From the NCBI RefSeq assembly GCF_004210375.1, contig NC_134834.1:97220170-97284169 (forward strand): a stretch of 64,000 nucleotides of DNA. Direction: 5' to 3'. Source of the stretch: Tachypleus tridentatus (Eukaryota; Arthropoda; Merostomata; Xiphosura; Limulidae). The notes below the pieces were generated by a model. That model was not told the origin of the DNA. It made no database searches and worked only from the letters and a program-made list of their open reading frames with translations. The first letter of the stretch is position 1; the number at the start of each line of letters is the position of its first letter. Positions 47,592 through 61,570 of the stretch are shown piece by piece. The position numbers were made by a program, and so were the translations under genes.

Positions 47592-48739
47592 CTGGAATTT
47601 TAATAAAATATAATATTTACAGTCACATGCAAGTAATGCAGAATGCATTTTAGAACAGAATGATCCCACTATTTGCCTATGGAGAGCCAAACTGTAGGAA
47701 ACTCAGACTCTGGATGGTTATAATAAATTACTTATGTGAATTATTGAAATGAGATCTCTTACTGCCTCAATTTACTTTTTTTTGCAAAAACAGTCACTAG
47801 TGTTAACTAAATTATAAAGATAGATAGTAATTAAGATGTATTATGGATGCATCGAGTTTTAAAATTCGAGTCATTTTTCTTTAATGCATGAAACTAGAGT
47901 TTAGCATAAAATGTAAACTGAGGCTGGGTTAAATCAGTGGTAGGGCTGGTAAGCAGCTTGTTGGACCATGTTGTTGAACAACAAATTTTGAAAACAGTAT
48001 ATATTTTTTTAATTTAAATGGCTTACTGAAAATACCTCATTTAAATATAAAATGTTGTGTGATGTAATGTTAACAAATTTATTTACAGTGATTCATTTGG
48101 GGCTCGGTTTTTTTGTGGGTATTACTTAAAACATATTGTAGTTTTCCCAAACCTGCACTGAATCATATATGCAAAAATAACAAGTGAATTGAAATTTTAC
48201 ATGTATCACAGTTTATAAGATATATTTCTTAACAATTTTGTAGACTGTCTTAACAAGAACAAAATAAAATAAATTCTGTTTCCATCACTAGGTTTCCACT
48301 TGCCAGTTTACACTGATCAATAGGAAAAGTAATAGTAATCAACAGAATATTTGAGCTTTGAAAAAAAGAATAACTGTAGTTGTAGGTTGGAATGTTCTTC
48401 TAGAGAAAGTTAATATTATTTCAGTATTTTAAAGTATAGAGTTGTTATTTTAGTATATTTAAGTCTGTTCAGTTAAGATGGGGGATCTTAGGATTTATTA
48501 TTAAAGTTACATTTCAGCATACATTTATGGCATTAGGCTTAACACTTTATAAGTATTATTGTTTTTATTGTTGTTGTTTTGAGATAATACTATTACCAAT
48601 ACAGGATTAGGCTTAATACTTTATAAGTATTATTATAATATAATGAAGTTATTAACTATTAGTTTGAAATAAAGAGTTTTCACTAGTGTAACCTAAGTAA
48701 GAAGAAGGATTTGTTTTAGCCTTAAATTACATTATCAGT

Positions 48740-49995
48740 TACTATTTGGAGGATAGAATCAACATAAAAAGTGATATAGTAAAGGATGCAAGCAGTGATG
48801 CAGTTTCTGCCATACATACTAATTATTTATGGAAGGGTAGCTTATTGTTAAGTACAAGACATAACTGTGAAAATGAAATTACAAACTGTTCACTGTGGCT
48901 TAAGTTAATATGTAAGGACAACAGGTTAAATGATTGAATTTGTGGGATCAGTTCAGTGGGAAAAAGGAGGTTTTGGGAATTGATGGTTAACATTTGTTTA
49001 GGGTAGAGGCGAAGATTTTGGGAATGGATGGTTAACATTTGTTTAGGGTAGAGGCTAGTTTCTTTTCAAGAGCAATTAACTTAACTGGAAGGATAACTTT
49101 AAAATGAGACACTGGAGAAGTCCAGATGGCAAAGACAGAATACAATTTAGTGAGAGGTATAATGTAAGAAAAATGTACAAAGGCAGTACTGTAATACTAG
49201 AAGCATGAGAAATAAAATGGATGAACTCAGAATACTGATCACAAAAGAGGACTTTGATATAATTGGAACAACTGAAACATGACTAAATGTAGATAATTTG
49301 AAGGACAGGAACTGTTTACAAATACAGGATCACACACTGTTTAACAGGGATAAAGTACTAAAAGATGGGAATGGGTAGTTATGTGAGTTACAGACTGTTC
49401 CCAGTTGGGATTACCAAAACTAAAACAAATGAGTTGAATCTCTTTGGATTTCTGTTAATTGTTATAAGGGGAAAAGTGGTATTAGTTGGAACTTGTTACA
49501 TGCCACCAAATAAAACTAATGAGAAGCTTTAAAGTGAGATAAAGAATTCAACTGTTAATAAAGTTATAATTATAAAATATATTAAATTCAGGCATAAATA
49601 TTTGTAAATGTTAGAGTAAAATCATGAATGAGACAGGTTTTTAGACACTTTTCTAGATGATGTCCTTCAACAATTGGTTGCTTCACCTACTGGAAACAAT
49701 GTTATTTTCAGATTTATTGTTAAGTTCAAATAAAGAAATGACTGGTATGGTGGAGACTAGATAACATCTGGGTGCAAGTGATTATTGATAAAATAAATTT
49801 TATTTTTCACTACATATAAAAGAATAATGAGATTTTGGTTTCAATTTCAACAGATCAAATTTTGAAAGGATGAGACAATAATTAGGTGAAGTGATTTAGA
49901 TGAAGATACTGATCAAATGTGGGAAAATGTTTGAAACAAATTCTTCAATATTCTAGATAAGCATGTTCTTTATTAAAAACAAAAAAAGGATGCAA
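48740..49995 (+). mobile_element. LINE 5' fragment, mirror of 30894-32160
   Basis: The decayed endonuclease-like region is here on the + strand. The phrase ATTGGAACAACTGAAACATG near 49260 encodes IGTTET, matching the catalytic-domain style of LINE endonucleases. The 44-bp duplication is retained near 48972-49060. Confidence 0.75.
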
Positions 49996-52015
49996 GTAAA
50001 ACACTAAGATGGCTCACTATAAGTATGAAGAGTTTAAGTTGTAAAACACTAAGAACTATGAGTATATAAAAGAGTTTAAGTTGTAAAACACTAAGATGGC
50101 TCATAAGTATATAGAAGAGTAAAGACACTAAGATGGCTCACTATGAGTATATAGAAGAGTTTAAAACACTAATATGGCTCACTATAAGTATATAGAAGAG
50201 TTTAAGTTGTAAGACACTAAGATGGCTCACTATGAGTATATAGAAGAGTTTAAGTTGTAAGACACTAAGATGGCTCAATGAGTATATAGAAGAGTTTAAG
50301 TTGTAAAACACTAAGATGGCTCACAATGAGTATATAGAAGAGTTTAAGTTGTAAAACACTTAGATGGCTCACTATGTATATAGAAGAGTTTAAGTTGTAA
50401 GACACTAAGATGGCTCACTATGAGTATATAGAAGAGTTTAAGTTGTAAAACACTAAGATGGCTCACAATGAGTATATAGAAGAGTTTAAGTTGTAAAACA
50501 CTTAGATGGCTCACTATGAGTATATAGAAGAGTTTAAGTTGTAAACACTTAGATGGCTCACTATGAGTATATAGAATTTAAGTTGTAAAACACTAAGATG
50601 GCTCACAATGAGTATATAGAAGAGTTTAAGTTATAAAACACTAAGATGGTTCACAATGAGTATATAGAAGAGTTTAAAACACTAAGATGGCTCACAATGA
50701 GTATATAGAAGAGTTTAAGTTGTAATACACTAAGATGGCTCACAATGAGTATATAGAAGAGTTTAAGTTGTAAAACACTAAGATGGCTCACAATGAGTAT
50801 ATAGAAGAGTTTAAGTTGTAAAACACTAAGATGGCTCTCAATGAGTATATAGAAGAGTTTAAGTTGTAAAACACTAAGATGGCACAATGAGTATATAGAA
50901 GAGTTTAAGTTGTAAAACACTAAGATGGCTCACAATGAGTATATAGAAGAGTTTAAGTTGTAAAACACTAAGATGGCTCACAATGAGTATATAGAAGAGT
51001 TTAAGTTGTAAAACACTAAGATGGCTCTCAATGAGTATATAGAAGAGTTTAAGTTGTAAAACACTAAGATGGCTCACTATGAGTATATAGAAGAGTTTAA
51101 GTTGTAAAACACTTAGATGGCTCACTATGAGTATATAGAAGAGTTTAAGTTGTAAAACACTAAGATGGCTCACTATGAGTATATAGAAGAGTTTAAGTTG
51201 TAAAACACTAAGATGGCTCAATGAGTATATAGAAGAGTTTAAGTTATAAAACACTAAGATGGCTCACTATGAGTATATAGAAGAGTTTAAGTTGTAAAAC
51301 ACTTAGATGGCTCTCAATGAGTATATAGAAGAGTTTAAGTTGTAAAACACTAAGATGGCTCACAATGAGTATATAGAAGAGTTTAAGTTGTAAAACACTA
51401 AGATGGCTCACAATGAGTATATAGAAGAGTTTAAGTTTTAAAACACTAAGATGGCTCACAATGAGTATATAGAAGAGTTTAAGTTGTAAAACACTAAGAT
51501 GGCTCACAATGAGTATATAGAAGAGTTTAAGTTGTAAAACACTAAGATGGCTCACTATGAGTATATAGAAGAGTTTAAGTTGTAAAACACTAAGATGGCT
51601 CACAATGAGTATATAGAAGAGTTTAAGTTTTAAAACACTAAGATGGCTCACTATGAGTATATAGAAGAGTTTAAGTTGTAAAACACTTAGATGGCTCACA
51701 ATGAGTATATAGAAGAGTTTAAGTTGTAAAACACTAAGATGGCTCACAATGAGTATATAGAAGAGTTTAAGTTGTAAAACACTAAGATGGCTCACTATGA
51801 GTATATAGAAGAGTTTAAGTTGTAAAACACTAAGATGGCTCACAATGAGTATATAGAAGAGTTTAAGTTGTAAAACACTAAGATGGCTCACAATGAGTAT
51901 ATAGAAGAGTTTAAGTTGTAAAACACTAAAATGGCTCACTATGAGTATATAGAAGAGTTTAAGTTGTAAAACACTAAGATGGCTCACAATGAGTATATAA
52001 AAAAGTTTAAGTTGA
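49996..52015. repeat. 48-bp minisatellite, mirror array, about 42 copies
   Basis: The unit is the same as at 28828-30893. The part nearest the gap (50010-50600) has many truncated units (for example near 50110-50170 and 50275), so the accidental open frame is broken into pieces of 89, 126 and 247 codons. Copy number and variant order differ from the left arm. Confidence 0.92.
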
Positions 52016-52019
52016 TAGC

Positions 52020-53570
52020 AACGAGGAGAGGAAGAGTGGATTATTAAAAAAAAAGATCAAATGTGTAATTAGAAAATAAATAAAAGGCTGGCTAAAAAGG
52101 TGAAAAAATAATCATAAGGATTTCTTAAAATGTATTAAGGGTAAGCAAAATGTTAGTATGTGAGTAGGGCTTTTCAGGGATAATACATAAAGACTATTAT
52201 GATTATGGAATTCTTGGGTCACTCATGATGATCTCAGGAAGATAATATTTACCCAAAGATTAAGGATAAGATAAATGAGTCACTTGTTACTATTTTTCCA
52301 AGTTTTTGAATAGTGGACAGATACCAAAAGGTTAGAATTTGCCAATTGTTACATCTCTTTTCAAGAGAAGTGATAAGAGGTATCCCAGTAATTATAGTCC
52401 TATTAGTCTTATATCAGTGGTGTGGAAAAGATGTTGAAGGTCTGATAAAAGATGTTTTGCAAAATCATTTAATATCTAAAATTTTGTTGGACAGTAAGTA
52501 TGGATTTGCTAGAGAAAGATATTGCTTCATTAAATCTCTTGGTATCTTTGAAGAGGGCCCTCCACTGGCTGAACTGCAAGTCTGCATGCATATGATGTTA
52601 AAATTTGGCTATCAATACCCATGGAGGGCAGGCAGAGCACAGATAACCCACTGTGTAGCTTTACACTTAACAGCAACCAACTAAACTTTGAAGAAGTTAC
52701 TGCTTATGTAGATAAGGTCACAAGTGTGAGTTTGATGTATCTAGGTTTTTAGAAAGCATTTAACAAGTTAATACATAAAAGTCTTGCTAAAGGTTATCTC
52801 TAGGTGTGACAGATAGGTTGGTTCACTGGATAGAAAACTGACTAGATGGAATAATTCAAAGGGTTGTCATAAATGAAGTTCAGTCAAACTGAATTAATGT
52901 CATGAGTGGGGTACTTCAGGGCTCTCTGTTAGGACCTTTGTTTTTTTTATTTAAATCAATGACATATATGAAAGAATGATAAATAACTCATTTAAATTTT
53001 CTGATTAATGACATTAATGTTTTGGATATTGATCGTTTTGAGAATGACATTGCTGCTTTATGAAAGAATTTTGAAAATTGTGTGAGTTTGATAAAGAAAT
53101 GGCAGAATCCTTCTAATTATAACAAATGCAGGGTAATGCATGTCAGATAATAAAATTCGAATTACAAATATAATTTTGACTGAAAAAACCTTGACAGTGT
53201 TATGAAAGAAGAATTTGGTGCTCTGGTTGATTAGTCTCTTACACCCTCCAAGCAGTGTTCTGGTGCTAGTGGCAGGGCAAATAGGATTCTAGATTGTATC
53301 TACAGAAATAGTAAATACAACTCTAAAGAGGTTATTATGTGATTCTATAAGTCATTAGTTGGGGGATTTTGGAGCACTGTGTTCAGTCTTGGGCCTCTTA
53401 CCTCAGGAAGGGCATTGAAGTGTTGGAAACAGGTTGTAAGAGGGCTGTAAGGATGATATCTGAAAGCCTGTTACACAATAACAGGTTAATACTTCTGAAC
53501 TTGTTTTGTCTTGGGATAAAACAAGAAGGAATTCTCAGTAGCCACAACACTTGAAATTATTTTAGGTATG
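52020..53570 (+). mobile_element. LINE reverse transcriptase fragment, mirror of 27280-28827
   Basis: The RT core phrase MSGVLQGSLLGPLF is in frame at 52902-52943. The C-terminal phrase EHCVQSWASYLRKGIEVLE lies within 53369-53554. It is decayed as in the left arm. Confidence 0.85.
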
Positions 53571-53726
53571 ACTTAAGTAAACTAATGTACAATTTCCTTT
53601 TAATTAGCTATGTTTTTGTGTCAACAAAACCACGTGTGGGACACACATATACATAATTTGATATGATTACTCATCAAAATCGCTACTAGCCTATCCTCAA
53701 ATTGAAATTTTTTTAGGCAGGATTTG

Positions 53727-54449
53727 GAGTAAATTAATCAATGAGACCTTGGATGAAATCAAACACATCAATCGTAAAAAAGGGTTTGATGGATTAAAGT
53801 AAATTAAGCAATGAGACCTTGGATGAAATCAAACACATCAGTCAAAAGGGTTTGATGGATTAGAGTAAATTAATCAATGAGACCTTGGATGAAATCAAAC
53901 ACATCAGTCAAAAGGGTTTGATGGATTAGAGTAAATTAATCAATGAAACCTTGAATGAAATCAAACACATCAGTCAAAGGGTTTGATGGATTAGAGTAAA
54001 TTAATCAATGAAACCTTGAATGAAATCAAACACATCAATCAAAAGGGTTTGATGGATTAGAGTAAATTAATCAATGAAACCTTGAATGAAATCAAACACA
54101 TCAGTCAAAAGGGTTTGATGGATTAGAGTAAATTAATCAATGAAACCTTGAATGAAATCAAACACATCAATCAAAAGGATTTGGATGGATTAGAGTAAAT
54201 TAATCAATGAAACCTTGAATGAAATCAAACACATCAATCAAAAGGGTTTGATGGATTAGAGTAAATTAATCAATGAGACCTTGGATGAAATCAAACACAT
54301 CAGTCAAAAGGATTTGATGGATTAGAGTAAATTAATCAATGAGACCTTGGATGAAATCAAACACATCAGTCAAAAGGGTTTGATGGATTAGAGTAAATTA
54401 ATCAATGAGACCTTGGATGAAATCAAACACATTACGTCAAGAGGGTTTG
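53727..54449. repeat. 66-bp minisatellite, mirror array, about 11 copies
   Basis: The unit is the same as at 26000-27115, with about six fewer copies. In gene orientation the variant order is A A A B B B B B A A A. The loss is about one higher-order period, consistent with unequal exchange or with assembly collapse. Confidence 0.9.
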
Positions 54450-55460
54450 ACTTCCTGAGTCCAAAACTGTAATTAGATCTTAAATCTGTCAAGAGATTAC
54501 AAAGCTATGAGTTAAAAGTTTGTACTTATAAAAATTCAGAGCCATTCTATAAGCTGCTATACCACAGCTAAAAAGTGTTAGAAAGGATCCGATTGTTAAT
54601 ATTTGTTAATTGTTAATGAAATTGATATTGTTGATGCCTTATCTTTTTCTATAATTAATTAATAGTGAGGATGGTAAGAGTAGGAAACAAGTATAAATTC
54701 TGATGGGGTAGAGCCATCTTCAACTGAGATAGCTTTGTATTTATTTTCCTAACAACTTTGTTTGACTTTTCAATGATGGTTCTTCAATAATAAGGACAGG
54801 TTTTTTTATTTTTAGAAGTTTAATTAAGTGAATAGAATAGCCTAGACAGACCAATAAGAACTTTTTGTTGTCCTTAATTGCAGGCTACATTAACTTAAGT
54901 TCACATGACATGTTTTTGATCCTAGTAAAGTTGTAATAATAATATCACTGAAGGATATTTAAATTTCTGAGTTAGAAATATTATCCCTAAAGAAACTATT
55001 TCCAATTAGCTTTAAATAAATAGTAACAACTATCATGAAACCTACAATATTTCAAAATATTGTTTTGAAGTCTTTGTAAAAAAATTAGTTCAAACCTACA
55101 ATTTCTTAGGCTTTAGCTATAGTGTAACCATAGACTTTCTATATGCCTAATTTCTCATAAAATGATAGTTATTTTTCTTTGGTTTGGGGAACAAATACAT
55201 ATTTTGTTGGTGCTTTACAAACAAAGGTTATTGGGTAATAGCATACATATACGTATTGCAAGTATGCTCAAATGTGAAGAATATTTCACTGTGGCTAATA
55301 TCTTGCCTTAAATAATAATTCCAATATGTGTTCCATATATACCATAAGATTCAGGAAATGCTGTAAGAAAAATCACAAATCAACATCTACAGTGTGGTAT
55401 TCTACAATGTAGTTTTACAGTTAGATTACTTTATAACAGCCATTACAAAGCTTTTAGTAC

Positions 55461-55670
55461 CTGAAGTGTAACATTGGGAGCAACTGTGTTATTCAGCATA
55501 TCATTTGTGTTTTCTGGGAACACTGGTGCTGATACTTGAGTCAGGGGCTCTGCAGCTGTCTGAGAAGACTGTACAACTTGCTGTTGTTGTTGTTGTTGTT
55601 GCTGTTGTGCTCGCAAACGTTTTTGATGCTGAAGCATTTTCTGTCGACGTTCAAGAAGCCGTTGATACAC
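55461..55670 (-). CDS. p160 coactivator exon, mirror of 24777-24985 (intact, poly-Gln)
   Basis: This 210-bp, phase 0/0 exon of 70 codons reads VYQRLLERRQKMLQHQKRLR, then ten Gln, then VVQSSQTAAEPLTQVSAPVF and so on to NVTLQ. It is the authentic reading, which the left arm loses by a one-base deletion. The Arg/Gln-rich helix before poly-Gln is typical of p160 proteins. Confidence 0.87.
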
Positions 55671-56008
55671 CTGATTTGTCACAATAAAATAAACACCATA
55701 AAAACCTGTCACGTCAAGATACATTTGACAAGTAACTCATAACTAATCTTTTATTTCAATTTCACAGTATGTGAAAAACTATGAATTTTCTAGCAATAGC
55801 CAATATTTTCTGTATTAAAAAAAATCCCTTCATGCTGTATTGTTTTCTTCAAAAAAGTTGATATTTCCAAATTCACAACACACAAAAATGCAATTAAATT
55901 CCAAAGAAATCAAATTAATTATTTTTCTCAAATATGTAATAATGACAGTACAGTATCATAATCTAAGTATATCTTAATAAATTACATGTCAAGCTCAATT
56001 TTACATAC

Positions 56009-56515
56009 CTCAGGGGTCAGTCCTCCTCCAGAATTCAGAAGTTGCAGACCTCCAGGTCGCTGAAAATTTCCTACAGCCACTCCTTGCTGTACACCAGTCA
56101 GAACTCCAGGATTCTGAGCTTTTAACTTGTATCCAGCTTGACTTCCACTGGAATAGGTAGGCAAAGACGGTACAGAAAGGTAGTTGTTTGAAGATGAAAA
56201 ACTGACAACAGTGTTTGGAGGAACCACAGTTCCTAAACCCATACCAGAAGACTGAATGTACACAGATGATGGAACAGCATGAGCTGCAGTTGTACTGCTT
56301 CTAGCTGCAGTCTCATAGCTCATCAACTGTTGTTGAATAGCATTAATAGCAAGTTTTTCATGAACGTCCTGGACAGTGTTGTCAGGCTGGTTGTTGGAAG
56401 GCACACTTTCCGGGGCTGAAGATCCTGATGGTTGCTCAAACACTTCATCAAGTATTTTACTGATCATGTTATCATCTATTGGTGTTGTCTCCATCTCCTG
56501 TTGCATGCTCCAAAC
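56009..56515 (-). CDS. p160 coactivator exon, mirror of 23934-24440
   Basis: The exon is 507 bp and in frame throughout, with Ser instead of Arg in MI(R/S)KILDEV and Ser instead of Thr in SS(T/S)NN. Clean substitutions without frameshift look like true allelic variation. Confidence 0.85.
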
Positions 56516-56824
56516 CTAACGTAATGCAACTTTATCTTAACATCACCAATAAATAATAGTTTAATTGTTCAGATTGAACAACACGGAAACAAATTATTAC
56601 AAAATTAAAAAAATAAAACTGTTCAAAGGCTATTTGTGCCAACTGTACCTGCTAAGCAACAGAAGGAAAGCAGCTAGTCAGTACCATTCACCTCTGAAAT
56701 TACTCTCTACCAATGAATAGTAGGATTAACTATCACATTATAATGCTATCACAACTGAGAGGACAAGCATGTCCTGTAACTGAATTTATTTCTGCAACCC
56801 ATAAATAGCAAGTTAACTGCTTTC

Positions 56825-57011
56825 TTTATATCCAGAAAGCAAAGATATTAAAAGTGCAATTAAAGATTTCAAAGCAATAATAAAAATGAAAGTATCAATT
56901 ACTGATTGATTGTTACTAATCCTACCATAACGTACACATCAGATAGCTAGTCACTTTGATGGTGGTTTGAAGCCAGAATCTGTTTCATCATATGATTTTC
57001 TCTTGAGAGTG
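56825..57011 (-). pseudogene. Decayed exon duplicate, mirror of 23437-23624
   Basis: The same captured exon/intron fragment between SINE head (57012-57067) and tail (about 56625-56780). One base is missing in the CTCCAAGAG region relative to the left arm. Confidence 0.8.
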
Positions 57012-58596
57012 CACTCAAACCAGCCAACCCACAATTAACCACTCTAACCATCAAGCCATGCCAGGCCTAGTATGCAAATACATATATGCAAACACTCATA
57101 TACAAAAACCATCAGCACCTCTTTTGATATAATGTGTCCACAAGAAATTGTTTAGGATTAAGACTAGCACCTACTTTTGGATATAAAACTTAGTATATAA
57201 CTAAAGTATCATATTTTTATTTCTGTCTTGTTGAAAACTGTAAAATTCAACTAAACTTGCTTTCAGTTTTGCTTCTAAAGCTGAAAAATTAAAACATATG
57301 AAAGGTGAATTATTTTTTTTACCGCTGTTTCTCATAAAGCTCCCTTTTACTTAATACATCAGAAGTCCTTCCTGACAAAATGCCTTCAAATAAACTAACT
57401 ATATCATGATTTTTTAAAAGGCATATAAAGATAGTATATCAATTTTATTGATTCCAGTACTTGTTTGACTGTTTTTTGAAGTCATTACTTTGGCAGTTGC
57501 TTTTCCCTTTAGAAGACTCATTCATCATTATATGAACGTAAAGATTAATAGAGGGGGACTTTTAGAATTACCTGTTCATAATTTCTATAAAAAGTAAAGA
57601 AATAACTTTTATGAATAAGATCTATTCATTAAAAAAAAGGTATCTATATAAATCTGTTTTAAGTGATATACAAGATATTTTATTGTAAACTCTCTTTTAA
57701 CAAAGTGGGTAAGTACATCACATCATTAGGTCTGCAACCATATGTCTGTTCATAGGTGTATTTAAAACCAGGATATCTTACCAAAGGAACCAAAAGGGTT
57801 AAATATTATAATATAATAAGATCTGGTGTTTGTGTGTCATCTAACTCCTCATAAAGTGCTGTTCACACTGACTTCTAAGTGATACCAAACAAACTGTATT
57901 TGTCCTGAGATTTTAATAAAGATAATTTTTTTTCACATCACCCTTTTGAGAACCTAAGGATTTCCCAAAAAAAACAAAACACATTCTCATATACTGCTGG
58001 AGTCATCAACTTGTAAATGGTGCCAAATGAATCATCTCATTGTAAATGGTGCCAAATGAATCATCTCAGTTCTGATACATGCACAAATGTAAATCTTTTT
58101 ACTGAACCCTTTAGGAAACCCAGGTATTTCGCAAAAAACACTTTTATGGGGATCCCCTGAAAGTAGGGTCCACATGTGACATTGATTTACATTAGAGCAT
58201 GAAAAAATAAGTAAGCCTTATAATTACTGTTTATAACTTAGTTAAAGAAATTCCTATTATAATACAAGCAATGATCATTAAACTGAAAAAGTGCAAAACT
58301 GCAGTTCAAGCATTAAATGTGACCCACGGGCCCACAGGTTTGCTAGTTTTTAGCAACAAAATTGAATTACCTTTTCTACAATCATTAATGCAAAATATCT
58401 TGAGACTATCTTGCAATAAAATTTCTTACTAAAACAAAGTAATTTGAAATTACTTAGGGTGCCTTTTTTACTGCACTGGAACTGTCGAAGATAAGATATA
58501 TACATAAAACAGATCTACTATTTTATATACATTACATTAAAACCACATTACAATAGGATAGCTAGTGGCACACATTACCCGAGGATAGACACACAC

Positions 58597-59232
58597 CTCA
58601 TCCAGTATCTGTGACAACATAGGATCTGATGTCTGGCTTTGTGCTGTCAGCCCAACCACAGAATCAAATGAACTGACATCTCCAAGCAAATCTGAAAGTG
58701 TTAAACTCCTAGCAGATTGTTGAAACACCTCATTGGATGGCTGAAAATTGTTGTTGTAAATGCTCTGTCCTGATTGGTTTGAAATGGTAGCATTTGTTGA
58801 AGCAGTTGCCAACTTCGTGTCAGCTGAGAGCCATCAGAATTGTTCAATATACGACTAAGAAATCCTTGATACTGCGGTGTTGAGTTGAGGATCCAAGTTG
58901 GGGTAACTGTCCTGAGGAAGGATTTACAGTGGTTACTGAATGGTGGCTAAGAGTAACATGCCCTCTAGAGTCTGTAGTAACTACATCCTGATGAAGCAGG
59001 GATTGGTTTGTAGACATGGTATGGCCAGTTCCATGCTGTGTTGAAATGCTAGAAGAACCAGATGTAATGGCCACACAGGGTGTCTGAATCAGCTTCTCCA
59101 GATTTTAGGTAATCGATCTTGGGGTAGCTGAGACATGATTGAATTTGCAATAGTAGTGGGGACAGAAGGCTCTGTCTTAGGCGTCTGAGCCAGCATGGAA
59201 GCCAACATAGGATTCTGGCCAGCCAAGTGTGG
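58597..59232 (-). CDS. p160 coactivator exon, mirror of 21207-21848 (frameshifted)
   Basis: The exon is 636 bp instead of 642. Single-base deletions occur in CACCGGCAG (to CACCGCAG), in ACGAGCGTTG (to ACGAAGTTG) and in an A5 run before TCTGG. One AAG codon is lost from EKKL. The LSDLL and SQILDE motifs remain. Confidence 0.83.
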
Positions 59233-60324
59233 CTATAAAGAAAGAAAATATAGTACATTGATTATTATAAGTACATTAGATGTAACATTTAAGAAATAAT
59301 TCATTTTAGTCATAATTACAAACTTTCCTTAAATACATTTCAAAACGTTTTCCAATGATTTATGTAAGGTTCAGCACTGAAGAATATTTATATTTCTTGA
59401 ACAAAAGTATCATAAGGTACTCACTGGAAACAGCAGCATCTACCATGTCTACAGCTCTCCTTAATTAAAACAAGAATGAATGCCTTGTTGTGTTAGAAGT
59501 TCCTGTTCATGACCACAATGTTATTTAATATGTGAACCTAGCACTTCAAAAAATATTTGTAAAATAAAGCTAAACTAGATGTACTTTGTGCAGGTTTCTG
59601 TTTCAAGAGTAGATAAAACCAAAATTATGAGTATCATTTTTATTTCTCAATATATGTTTATATGTAATGCTGTGTTTTAGCCTACAGAGTGCATAATTCT
59701 TCTTGTAATTCATGGTGTTCTCACATTTTACTTATATCACAACAGCACAAGTTGCAATGTTAAACATCTCTTATGCCACATCATTTTAATATCCACTGAC
59801 TGACTGACTGACAGATAACACACCACTCTATTGTGGTGCAAGTGATTAAAACAGGTGACCCCTCCAGGTGGACTTCAGCCCTTTCAGTGATATAATATTA
59901 CTTCTGATTCTTGACCAACACACAAACTTTATTTTTTTTACCATAAAATCTCAAAGATACACGAATCTATTACCTTCTTTTCTTTTAAGTGTATTTATAA
60001 CAATTCCTATAACTTGTAAGTAAAGTTATATTTATTCATTTGTATCAACACTTCTAAATTATGTTATATTAGATACTATAGACCTTTAAATATGACAAAA
60101 TTCCCTGCCATTACTTACAAAGATATTGCAGAAGATACAGTTGTATGGAAAACACCAGTTTTACATTACAAACACACAGTTTAGTGAAGCTTGTTTAGGT
60201 TATGACTTTAATGTACTTTTACTAATTATTGTAATAATAATTTGAAACATAAGTTAAATGGTAACAAGCCACAGTAATTGTTAGAGAATATACACATGAG
60301 AAAAGTAAATTAAAATAAACTTAT

Positions 60325-60438
60325 GCGTGTGTGTGTGTGTTTTCTTATAGCAAAGCCACATCGAGCTGTCTGCTGAGCCCACTGAGGGAATTGAACCCTG
60401 ATTTTAACATTGTAAATCCACAGATTTACTGCCACACA
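60325..60438 (-). mobile_element. SINE 3' part, mirror of 19998-20113
   Basis: This is the reverse complement of the left-arm SINE with its GT (CA) tail. It shows the CA-run length difference expected of alleles. Confidence 0.75.
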
Positions 60439-60743
60439 AAGAACATAAACTTATGAAAGATACATGCATACATACATTTTGTATTCATTTAACATTCAAA
60501 AACTTTCTCAGCCATTTTATTTTACATTTCTCATTAAAGAAACAGATGGTGTGAGCAAAATTTGGGATTGTTAGGCATGTTTTTATATCCAGAAAGCAAA
60601 AATATTAAAAGTGCACTCCATCTTGACATACTTCTGGAAATGACATTCGATAAATTTCTAGCAATTAAAGATTTCATCACAATAATAAAAATGAAAGCAC
60701 CAATTAGATGAAAAGAGCTGTTACTAATTTTATCATAACTTAC

Positions 60744-60949
60744 ATGTTGGATAGCTGGCCGTTTTGATGGTGGTTTGAGGCCAGAATCTGTGTTATCGTC
60801 AGATTTTCTTTTGGAAAGTGTGCTTAAGGCTTCACTAAGTGAGGATGGAAGGGATGGGGAGTTCGAAGAGTGACCAGAACCAAAATCCTTAAAATCTGGT
60901 CAGAAGAATTTGACTGAGAGTTTGCATCTCCAGCCACAGAGTTCTCATT
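60744..60949 (-). CDS. p160 coactivator exon, mirror of 19480-19692 (frameshifted)
   Basis: The exon is 206 bp instead of 213. Six bases are deleted (two codons, Leu-Gly, after KDFG), and one T is lost from the T5 run before AAGGATTTTGG. The splice sites are intact. Confidence 0.82.
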
Positions 60950-61477
60950 CTAAAAGAAACAAATAATCTTCTTTCCACAAAACGTAACATTATGAACACA
61001 GCAAATAGTTTGCTAATTTAAAACACTAATTTAGTTATTCAACATTATGTATTTCTTATTAGCTCTAATATACAACTTCACATCTGAATACTAGTTCATG
61101 CAAAAGTTATAAAGTGCATATGTGAACGGGTACAACTTACAGTGGAAATATCTGTCTAATAAAATAGGAAACAAACAAACATATTCCACTTAACTGTGAC
61201 ATCAAGTAACTACTTTCTTTTATGACTAATATAATCTCTTGCTAAATGTAATAGTTCTAAGGTGCCTATCCCAGATTTTAATATTTAAAATAGTATAACA
61301 CTTTAGAACCAAATCAAATTTCATTTGGACAATCATGAATTTCTTAATGCATATGAGAAACACAGGTACATATATTCTTATTTGCACAATACTTCCTAAG
61401 AAGAAAATTTTCAAGGAAACAGTATTTTAATATATACAGTAAAGAACACAAAAGTTCATTACTTTTTAAACAACTAC

Positions 61478-61570
61478 CTTATCAGGAGATTCTGCTTTAA
61501 GCAGCTGTTGAATTAACATATCTTGAGACTTTCGACTACTTCTGTCACTTTCCACCTCACTGTTTAAAAG
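61478..61570 (-). CDS. p160 coactivator exon, mirror of 18858-18950
   Basis: The exon is 93 bp, in frame, with the same boundaries (TTTTTAG| and GATAAG|GTAGTT). It carries the Leu-Leu that completes the LRKLL box. The preceding exon's mirror would lie beyond the window. Confidence 0.83.
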
